A stretch of DNA of 64,000 nucleotides from Hymenobacter wooponensis (GTDB lineage Bacteria > Bacteroidota > Bacteroidia > Cytophagales > Hymenobacteraceae). Positions within the stretch are counted from its first letter, which is position 1. The number at the start of each line of letters is the position of its first letter. This document shows, one piece after another, positions 58,102 through 64,000 of the stretch. Both the position numbers and the translations under genes were made by a program. The notes under the pieces are model-generated. The model worked only from the letters and a program-made list of their open reading frames with translations, was not told the DNA's origin and ran no database searches. The stretch is from contig NZ_SRKZ01000005.1 of NCBI RefSeq assembly GCF_004745865.1, forward strand, positions 372,001 through 436,000, in the 5' to 3' direction.

Positions 58102-58983
58102 ATGTCACTTGCCGCCTACCGTCGCGCGTTGCCCCTGCTGCGCATTCCCTTTTCCGTGTACCTAATGCCGGTGTTCTGGTTTGGGCTGAGTGCCCTACGC
58201 CAACCTTTCAGCATCAGTCGGGCCGTTGGTGTTTTCGTGATTCTACACCTACTAGCTTATCCAGCATCTAACGGCTACAATAGCTATTACGACCGTGACG
58301 AGGAAAGCATTGGCGGCCTTAAACACCCGCCCAAAGTTTCCCCTGAGCTACTGCATCTGGTGTGGCTATTTGATGTGCTGGCTGTGCTAGGTGGCCTACT
58401 CCTGAATATTTGGTTTGGCCTTCTGGTAGCAGTATACCTTCTGGTTTCGAAGGCCTACAGCTTTGAGGGGATTCGCTTAAAGAAATACCCGTTGATCAGC
58501 ACTATGGTAGTAGTGGTATTTCAAGGCGCCTACACTTTTCTGATGACGCAAGTAGGAGTAAATGCCAGCCTAACCGAGATTCTGGCGCCTCAGAACATAC
58601 TAGTTGCGGTGGTGAGTAGCCTGTTCCTGTGCGGCTCCTACCCGCTCACTCAGGTGTACCAGCATAATGAAGACGCCCGCCGCGGCGACCAAACTCTGAG
58701 CTTACGCCTGGGCATCCGGGGCACGTTTGTATTTGCTGGCCTAGGCCTGTTAACCGGTGCCGTTGTTTTGGCCCTGGCCTATGTCTGGCGGCAGGAGCTT
58801 CCTAACCTCTATATTTTCCTGCTTGCCACCGGCCCAGTGGTGCTCCTGTTTCTAAGTTGGGCCCGAGCCGTGTGGCAGTCACCCGCTAATGCCAATTTTG
58901 AGCGAACCATGCGTATGAACCAGGTTTCCTCGTTATGCTTGAGCGCCGCATTCTTGGTGATGTTGATGCACCATTGGCTCTAG
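58102..58983 (+). CDS. UbiA-family prenyltransferase
   Basis: A 293-residue membrane protein with about eight hydrophobic segments. The first Asp-rich motif is NGYNSYYDRDEES (57-69), and the second is QHNEDARRGDQTLSLRLG (about 194-211), both required for prenyl-diphosphate binding through Mg2+. It attaches an isoprenoid chain to an aromatic or other acceptor in quinone, carotenoid or related lipid synthesis; which one cannot be told. An in-frame TTG at 58096 would add two residues. The TAG stop lies in CTAGGCC. Confidence 0.83.
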   Translation: MSLAAYRRALPLLRIPFSVYLMPVFWFGLSALRQPFSISRAVGVFVILHLLAYPASNGYNSYYDRDEESIGGLKHPPKVSPELLHLVWLFDVLAVLGGLLLNIWFGLLVAVYLLVSKAYSFEGIRLKKYPLISTMVVVVFQGAYTFLMTQVGVNASLTEILAPQNILVAVVSSLFLCGSYPLTQVYQHNEDARRGDQTLSLRLGIRGTFVFAGLGLLTGAVVLALAYVWRQELPNLYIFLLATGPVVLLFLSWARAVWQSPANANFERTMRMNQVSSLCLSAAFLVMLMHHWL

Positions 58984-59083
58984 GCCACCCGCGTAGGGTA
59001 CATTAGCCGGCAGCTCAACCCCAACAGTAGCTTTACGCGTAGAACGCTATATTCCCTGACCGAACTATTTACCTGACTCTGCT

Positions 59084-59686
59084 ATGCGCCGTACCCTTTT
59101 CTGGCTGCTGCCCTTGGTAGGAGCCTGCTCCTCCCCCGCCGAGCAAGCCACTACCTCTTCTGACACTGATTCGGCGCAAACAGTGGCTGAACCTATGGAT
59201 ACGGCCCGGCCAGCGGCAGTCAATGCTCAGTCAGACACCTTGAAGGTGGTTCGTAAGCGGCACATATTTTCCGCTGCAGCTACCCCCGACGTATTTACGT
59301 TGGCTCTCCGTGGCCCCAATTTGCTTAGCAGCGAGGCGGTATTTACCATCACCACTGCTAGCGGCCAGGTTATTTTTCGGGAAGTGCTAACCGCTCCCGA
59401 TTTGGAAGCCGCGCTGGTTTACGAGATGAAAGGCCCAACTGCTACCCAGGCAGAGCGTGAAGCCTACGTCCGCCGCCGTCTAGACGAGTTTTTCGCGGAT
59501 AAAAACTTCCAGCGTCCGGCAGTACCGGCCGCCGCTACCTACCAGCCTGGTCTAGCCGATCGGGCCGCTTGGGATGACCTCCATCGCCGGCCTGATGCCC
59601 TTAGCTTTCACTATTTAGTAGGGAAAGAAGACCTCCGGGTAATTGCCTGGTCGCCACTCCGCAAACAGGTAGTGCGCGTGCAATAG
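59084..59686 (+). CDS. Hypothetical lipoprotein
   Basis: A 200-residue protein with a lipobox (LPLVGAC, Cys15), so it is anchored to a membrane by lipid. A Ser/Thr-rich spacer (about 16-50) precedes a beta-rich domain (FTLALRGPNLLSSEAVFTIT, QVIFREVLTAPDLEAALVYE). Family not recognised. It ends 37 bases before the convergent DsbA-family gene, with a perfect palindrome between them. Confidence 0.65.
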   Translation: MRRTLFWLLPLVGACSSPAEQATTSSDTDSAQTVAEPMDTARPAAVNAQSDTLKVVRKRHIFSAAATPDVFTLALRGPNLLSSEAVFTITTASGQVIFREVLTAPDLEAALVYEMKGPTATQAEREAYVRRRLDEFFADKNFQRPAVPAAATYQPGLADRAAWDDLHRRPDALSFHYLVGKEDLRVIAWSPLRKQVVRVQ

Positions 59687-59707
59687 CCAGCTGCTTTTTT
59701 CATAGCC

Positions 59708-59733
59708 AGAGGCCTAGAAATTTCTAGGCCTCT
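59708..59733. repeat. 26-bp perfect palindrome spanning the DsbA-gene stop
   Basis: The bases 59708-59733 read the same on both strands: AGAGGCCTAG, AAATTT, CTAGGCCTCT. It contains two GGCCTAG words, one of which supplies the TAG stop of the DsbA-family gene. It probably acts as a terminator stem for the two convergent genes. Confidence 0.85.
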
Positions 59734-60386
59734 TCTTCTGCTTGCTGTAGTGCCTGCTCCAGCCCCTCCACAAAAGTCTCGTAAGGCTGGTACCCACGGC
59801 TAAGCACATAGCCCTGCGACCCTACCCGCAGAATAATAGTTGGGAACCCCTGCACGCCGATGCGCTGAACAGCCACAAACTCCTGTTGTACCGCTTCAGC
59901 TGTTTCAGGCTGCTGAAAAACCCGCCGGAAATCTTCTGCCGCTAGGCCATAGGATTGAGCCAGCACCTCGTATGTAGCCGAAGTATTCAAGTCTTGTCCT
60001 CGCTCAAACAACGCTAGCTGCACATCGTGCGCGAATGCTACTGCTCTGCCCTGTGCGTCAAGCTGGCGGAATGCGTACAACGCCCTGGCTGGCGGCTCAG
60101 AGTCCTGTACATAGCTTCCCTTCTGGCCTAGCTGCTTGTAGGCCTCTCCAAACCGCACCCCGGTTACCTGCTCCACTTGCTGCAGCGCATTTGCTATGTG
60201 CTCCCACGATTCGCCGATGGGGCCAACTTCATCCTGCGTAACCATTCCGCCGCTCAACACCGCAAAGGTCACGCGCCCCGCGTACTCCTGAGTTACACGC
60301 TGCATAACTGGGCTCATACCATAGCACCAGCCGCAATAAGCATCGTAGATGTAAAGGATTTCGGGGAGGTCGGGGTGAGGCTGCAT
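59724..60386 (-). CDS. DsbA-family (FrnE-like) thiol oxidoreductase
   Basis: A 220-residue protein without signal peptide, so probably cytoplasmic. The active site is Cys18-Gly-Trp-Cys21 in YDAYCGWCYGMSP, and the cis-proline loop is QGFPTIIL. The helical insert and LAQSYGLAAEDFRRVFQQPE are as in FrnE/2-hydroxychromene-isomerase-like members of the DsbA family. It may handle disulphides or catalyse an isomerisation; the partner is unknown. A TACCTTTG promoter box lies only 5-12 bases before the ATG, so the mRNA may have almost no leader. Confidence 0.83.
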   Translation of the reverse strand: MQPHPDLPEILYIYDAYCGWCYGMSPVMQRVTQEYAGRVTFAVLSGGMVTQDEVGPIGESWEHIANALQQVEQVTGVRFGEAYKQLGQKGSYVQDSEPPARALYAFRQLDAQGRAVAFAHDVQLALFERGQDLNTSATYEVLAQSYGLAAEDFRRVFQQPETAEAVQQEFVAVQRIGVQGFPTIILRVGSQGYVLSRGYQPYETFVEGLEQALQQAEEEA

Positions 60387-60390
60387 GGCA

Positions 60391-60398
60391 CAAAGGTA
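60391..60398 (-). promoter_or_regulatory. -7 promoter box very close to the DsbA-family gene start
   Basis: CAAAGGTA reads TACCTTTG on the minus strand, with only four bases between the box and the ATG. Initiation about 5-7 bases beyond the box would make a leaderless or near-leaderless mRNA. Confidence 0.5.
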
Positions 60399-60829
60399 CG
60401 TCAGGAATTTTTCGGGTAAGATCCAGCTCTACCGCTTAGAGTGCAGCCATTAAAGCGCTATATAGTTTTTTTATGCTTTCAAAAGGCCTACTATTCTATA
60501 GGTCACATACCCTCTTCATGAAGTGAATAAGCGTATCTCTTCCTTCAGTTCATACTGGTATTTCTAGTACTTCGGAGGCTTAATATATGCTTGTTCATTC
60601 TTGACTATAATTGAACAAAAACAATATTATTGAATAATATACAAACCCTAGATCTGTACATTGGATGAAAGCAGGAGATTTCGGAATAGCAAAGATCACA
60701 CTGAATTTGTATAATTATTTGACTCCATAGTTAAAATATCAACACACTTTTTATCAGTTTTTCTCGTTTCATTAGGACACCTTGCTCATCTAAAGGACAA
60801 CTCATACAATCGACTGAGCGCTCTGGAAA

Positions 60830-60859
60830 TTTGGATATTAATGCAAATCCCTATCTTCG
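60830..60859 (+). promoter_or_regulatory. Candidate promoter of the T9SS cargo gene
   Basis: TTTG (60830-60833) and TATCTTCG (60852-60859) are 18 bases apart, near the Bacteroidota pattern with one mismatch in the -7 box. The remaining AT-rich gap from 60399 on shows no gene or RNA that I can recognise. Confidence 0.4.
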
Positions 60860-60913
60860 CCGAATCTGTAATTAAATACGAGACAACTGCACTCAAACAT
60901 ATCTTCTTGCAAC

Positions 60914-62377
60914 ATGGAAAAAATGTACAGAATAATGGTCCTCATAGTGGGGCTAGTCATCGGAGCATATAATGCATCGCTCGCGGGATGCTCCGGGCAG
61001 TTTACAATCAACTATTCAGGAGCTACAACCCCTTTATCCTACAATAACGGTACTAATTCATCCCCTGTTACGTATTGCCCTAATGGTCAGGGCACTGCCA
61101 CTTTCACCCTGACTGATGGTGATAATAATGGTGGTAGTACAACGCGAATATATGTTGGCACTATTGCTGACAACGGCGGCATTCCTACTCAAACGCCATT
61201 ACAAACCGTTACTACTACTCAAGGCGGGTCCGTAACCTTCACTTTAACAGTTGGTTCTTCCGGAGCTACTAACTATACAGTGGTTAACACTATAGGTTGT
61301 TCAAATGTGAAAGCAGTGTATGTTCAACTTGCACTGAGTCCTTCTTTAAATTTGAGTGCTGCTGTAAATGGCACTGCCGTGACCAGCCCTATTTGCCCAG
61401 GTACCAACGTTACTCTAACAGCCACAGGAGCTAGCTCCGGTGCTACCTATACATTCCGCGATGCAAGCGGAACAATTGTGGGGCAAAACGCGACTGGCAC
61501 CTTGCAAGTAACGCCTACTACCTCTACCACTTATACGGTAACAACCAATACGCCTAACTGCGGCAATTCAACCGTAACTCAGGTAATCAGCATTAGTGCG
61601 AACGAACTTACTGCCTCGGCTTCGCCTGCTAATATTACGACCGGCAACTCCTCGACTCTCACGGTTAATGGTGGCACTGGTACATACCAATGGTATGCTA
61701 ACAGCGGTAACGGTAATGTGTTAATTGCAACTACCACTGACCCCTCCATAAGTGTTACGCCACTGGCTACTACACAATATACAGTACGCGGAACCACTGC
61801 CACAGGCAACTGCGCTGATGATGCTATCACGCGCGTAATCCTGAACGGAAAAACCCTGCCTGTTACCCTCACTAGCTTTTCTGCTTCGCGCCAATCAAGC
61901 AACGTATATGCGAAGTGGGCCACTGCTAATGAACTTAACAACGCCTATTTTGAGGTACAGCGTAGCACTGACAGCAAATCTTTTACAACCATCGGTAAAG
62001 TAGCTGGCAATGGTACCACTGCTACAGGTGCTTCTTATAGTTTCACTGACAAGAGTCCGTTAGCAGCAACTTCCTATTACCGCCTGCGCCAAGTTGATAC
62101 TGATGGTACTTCGTCATACTCTTCCGTAGTTGCTATTTCTAGCGCTGATAAGATTGAGGCGTCTTTCTACCCCAACCCCACCAATAGCCAGGTAACGTTG
62201 CCAGTAGTGAATGGCCTAGTGCAGTACCGCATCTACAACGCAACCGGCCAGAACGTGGCTACTGGGCAGGCTGCTGGCGGCTCAACCGTTGACATTCAGC
62301 ACGTGCCCATGGGTGTCTATTTCTTGGAGCTTATTTCCGCTGAAAAGCACAACGTACAGCGCTTTGTGAAGCAATAA
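60914..62377 (+). CDS. Secreted T9SS type A cargo protein with Ig-like repeats
   Basis: A 487-residue protein with a signal peptide ending near YNASLAG (about 22-24). Beta-rich Ig/PKD-like repeats follow, heavy in Thr, Asn and Gly (PGTNVTLTATGASSGATYTF, VTPTTSTTYTVTTNTPNCG). Residues about 330-400 (NNAYFEVQRSTDSKSFTTIG, YYRLRQVDTDGTSSYSSVV) are the domain that commonly precedes the sorting signal. The last 75 residues (YPNPTNSQVTLP, QYRIYNATGQNVATGQ, VYFLELIS) are the T9SS type A C-terminal domain. It is exported and attached outside the cell. The composition is lower in GC than its neighbours. Confidence 0.88.
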   Translation: MEKMYRIMVLIVGLVIGAYNASLAGCSGQFTINYSGATTPLSYNNGTNSSPVTYCPNGQGTATFTLTDGDNNGGSTTRIYVGTIADNGGIPTQTPLQTVTTTQGGSVTFTLTVGSSGATNYTVVNTIGCSNVKAVYVQLALSPSLNLSAAVNGTAVTSPICPGTNVTLTATGASSGATYTFRDASGTIVGQNATGTLQVTPTTSTTYTVTTNTPNCGNSTVTQVISISANELTASASPANITTGNSSTLTVNGGTGTYQWYANSGNGNVLIATTTDPSISVTPLATTQYTVRGTTATGNCADDAITRVILNGKTLPVTLTSFSASRQSSNVYAKWATANELNNAYFEVQRSTDSKSFTTIGKVAGNGTTATGASYSFTDKSPLAATSYYRLRQVDTDGTSSYSSVVAISSADKIEASFYPNPTNSQVTLPVVNGLVQYRIYNATGQNVATGQAAGGSTVDIQHVPMGVYFLELISAEKHNVQRFVKQ

Positions 62378-62398
62378 TATTTTGATCCTTTTAGGTCA

Positions 62399-62440
62399 CT
62401 AAAAAGCCCGCCCTACAACTTGTAGGGCGGGCTTTTTAGT
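62399..62440. terminator. Bidirectional terminator between the cargo gene and rho
   Basis: CTAAAAAGCCCGCCCTACAA pairs with TTGTAGGGCGGGCTTTTTAG, with A and T runs on both sides. It serves the T9SS cargo gene and the convergent rho gene. It is followed by AGTGGCCTAG. Confidence 0.88.
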
Positions 62441-62464
62441 GGCCTAGAGACTGCTTAAAACAGG

Positions 62465-64000
62465 TTAGCCGTTCATGGCCATCAGGAACTCCTCATTGTC
62501 ACGGGTGCCCTTCATGCGGTCCTTCAGGAACTCCATAGCTTCGGAGGCCGTCATGTCCGACATAAACTTGCGTAGCACCCAGATGCGGTTCAGTTCGTCC
62601 TTGCTCATCAGCAGGTCCTCGCGGCGAGTACCGGAAGCCGGCACGTCGATGGCAGGGAAAATGCGCTTGTTGGCCAGTTTGCGGTCCAGCTGCAGTTCCA
62701 TGTTGCCGGTACCTTTGAATTCCTCAAAGATTACCTCGTCCATCTTGGAGCCCGTTTCAATCAGAGCGGTGGCGATGATAGTTAGTGAGCCGCCATCTTC
62801 TACATTACGGGCGGCACCGAAGAAGCGCTTGGGCTTGTGCAAAGCATTAGCATCTACACCACCCGAGAGGATCTTGCCGGAAGCAGGTTGCACCGTGTTA
62901 TAGGCCCGGGCTAAACGAGTGATAGAGTCGAGTAGGATAACTACGTCGTGACCACACTCAACCAGGCGCTTGGCCTTCTCCATCGCAATGGTGGCAATCT
63001 TCACATGGCGGTCAGCGGTTTCATCGAAGGTAGAGCTGAGTACCTCAGCCTTCACTGAGCGAGCCATATCCGTCACTTCTTCCGGGCGTTCGTCGATGAG
63101 CAGAATCATCAGGTATACCTCGGGGTGGTTTTCAGAAATAGCGTTGGCAATTTCTTGAAGCAGCACCGTTTTACCGGTTTTGGGCTGCGCCACAATCAGC
63201 CCCCGCTGGCCCTTACCAATCGGAGCGAACAGGTCGAGAATGCGCGTGCTGTATTGTGCCGACTTGGTCGTAAGCTTTAGGCGCTCCTCCGCAAACAGTG
63301 GCGTCAGGTTGTTGAACGGAATACGGTCGCGAGCTTCTTCTACGGAGCGGCCATTAATACCTTCTACTCCCACTAGCGCAAAGTATTTCTCGCCTTCGCG
63401 TGGGGGCCGGATGGTGCACTTCACCGTATCGCCAGCTTTCAAGCCAAACTGCTTTACCTGCTGCGGCGATACATAGATGTCGTCGGGTGAAGCCAGGTAA
63501 TTGTAGAAGGGACTACGCAAGAAGCCATAGCCACCATCGGGCATCATCTCCAGAGTACCATCACCGGGAATAACGATATCGAACTCTTGACGAGCGGGGC
63601 GTTGCTCCTGAACTTGACGTGCCTCACCGTTCTGACGGGGCTCAATTCCTTGCCGGAGTTCTCCCTGACCTTGGCGCTGCTCAAGGCGCTCAGCCAAACG
63701 CTGCTGGCGCTGCTGCTCACGAGCGGCATAACGCTCTTCACGGCGCTGCTCGCGGCTTTCGCGGCCATCCGGACGCACTACTCCTTCGCGTAGCGCGCGA
63801 GGAGCATCGTTCCGGAATTCCCGGGGCTGATCGTTGCGGCCGTCTTGGCGCAGTTCGCGACCATTCTGGCCTCCTTCCTGACGGTTCTCACGGAACTCCC
63901 GCCCTTCGCGGCCATCCCGGCTAAAACGCTGTTCGCGGCCATCGCGCAGAGGCGCAGGCGCGGTAGGATCAATGGGGCGTAGTTCGCGGGGTAAGCTTTG
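62465..64000 (-). CDS. rho: Transcription termination factor Rho (5' end beyond the window)
   Basis: The frame is open to the right edge, so 511 C-terminal residues are seen and the N-terminus is missing. Visible from the edge inward is a low-complexity head of about 150 residues, rich in Arg, Gly, Asn, Asp, Gln and Glu (DGREFREN, DGRNDQPREF, REQRREERYAA). The RNA-binding cold-shock-like domain follows (GTLEMMPDGGYGFLRSPFYNYL), then the ATPase with the Walker A motif PKTGKTVLLQEIA and the Walker B stretch VVILLDSITRLARAYN. Rho unwinds RNA-DNA hybrids and ends transcription. Bacteroidota Rho proteins carry such disordered heads; in Bacteroides thetaiotaomicron this part has been linked to condensate formation. 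A GTG at 63778 lies inside the head and is not the true start. Confidence 0.95.
   Translation of the reverse strand, partial: QSLPRELRPIDPTAPAPLRDGREQRFSRDGREGREFRENRQEGGQNGRELRQDGRNDQPREFRNDAPRALREGVVRPDGRESREQRREERYAAREQQRQQRLAERLEQRQGQGELRQGIEPRQNGEARQVQEQRPARQEFDIVIPGDGTLEMMPDGGYGFLRSPFYNYLASPDDIYVSPQQVKQFGLKAGDTVKCTIRPPREGEKYFALVGVEGINGRSVEEARDRIPFNNLTPLFAEERLKLTTKSAQYSTRILDLFAPIGKGQRGLIVAQPKTGKTVLLQEIANAISENHPEVYLMILLIDERPEEVTDMARSVKAEVLSSTFDETADRHVKIATIAMEKAKRLVECGHDVVILLDSITRLARAYNTVQPASGKILSGGVDANALHKPKRFFGAARNVEDGGSLTIIATALIETGSKMDEVIFEEFKGTGNMELQLDRKLANKRIFPAIDVPASGTRREDLLMSKDELNRIWVLRKFMSDMTASEAMEFLKDRMKGTRDNEEFLMAMNG

Noticed and set aside
60399..60829. A small RNA or gene in the AT-rich gap before the T9SS cargo gene
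   Set aside because: No open frame of note, no stable hairpin with a T-run and no promoter other than the one assigned to the cargo gene were seen.

Overview
The window comes from a GC-rich member of the Bacteroidota, most likely a Hymenobacter-type bacterium (family Hymenobacteraceae). The reasons are TAnnTTTG promoters, a type IX secretion (T9SS) sorting domain, DUF5916, DUF5723 and DUF4097 proteins, a BlaI/M56 pair, an ECF sigma factor with a HEAT-repeat anti-sigma factor, a Rho factor with a long Arg/Gly/Asn/Asp-rich head, and an S16 protein with an Ala-rich tail. It looks like ordinary chromosome. I found no tRNA, rRNA, insertion sequence, prophage, CRISPR array or secondary-metabolite cluster.

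Layout. 1-7.5 kb: end of a secreted propeller-type protein, a DUF5723 outer-membrane protein, MeaB GTPase, an esterase and a DUF5916 barrel protein. 7.6-14.2 kb: a blaI-M56 two-gene operon and an outer-membrane beta-barrel gene, both preceded by the same module of two TACGAA-N4-TTCGTA operators around a promoter. 14.3-17.4 kb: ECF sigma factor, anti-sigma factor and two DUF4097 proteins in one operon. 17.5-26.3 kb: palindromic repeats, FolB, DivIVA-like protein, WD40 protein, phosphopantetheinyl transferase, redoxin, transglutaminase-like protein, PoxB-like enzyme and two small proteins. 26.3-28.9 kb: a lower-GC patch of unknown genes with a Zn-protease-like protein. 28.9-35.6 kb: acyl-CoA carboxylase beta subunit, MlaD, amidase and LptD (envelope biogenesis). 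35.8-41.3 kb: PanB, RluA-type synthase, desaturase and the rpsP-rimM-trmD-rplS translation cluster. 41.4-51.4 kb: M1 peptidase, a pyrophosphatase-like lipoprotein, QueD-FolE, a TIGR01777 oxidoreductase and a class A PBP. 51.6-55.9 kb: a membrane-protein operon around a winged-helix regulator and a DUF4173 protein, with two matching candidate operators. 56-64 kb: small unknown genes, methyltransferase and UbiA-type prenyltransferase, lipoprotein, DsbA-family protein, a T9SS cargo protein and the 3' part of rho.

The strongest unexplained signals lie in the spacing DNA. (1) GGCCTAG/CTAGGCC is heavily over-represented. At least ten perfect GGCCTAGGCC palindromes were found by eye, and about ten genes take their TAG stop codon from this word. 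(2) Intergenic palindromes have arms built from tandem degenerate octamers (GTGANNNN on one side, NNNNTCAC on the other), often in exact 8-bp register and with a GGCCTA core between them. (3) A family of about 104-bp palindromes begins with ACGTCATCCTGA and shares a conserved centre. Other points worth following are the shared BlaI-type operator modules, a duplicated C-terminal domain in the M56 protein, a lipoprotein related to inorganic pyrophosphatase that has lost its metal-binding aspartates, and the candidate operator pair of the DUF4173 operon.

Start codons were chosen using signal peptides, promoters and hairpins where these decide the matter. Functions rest on recognised motifs and family resemblance, not on a database search.
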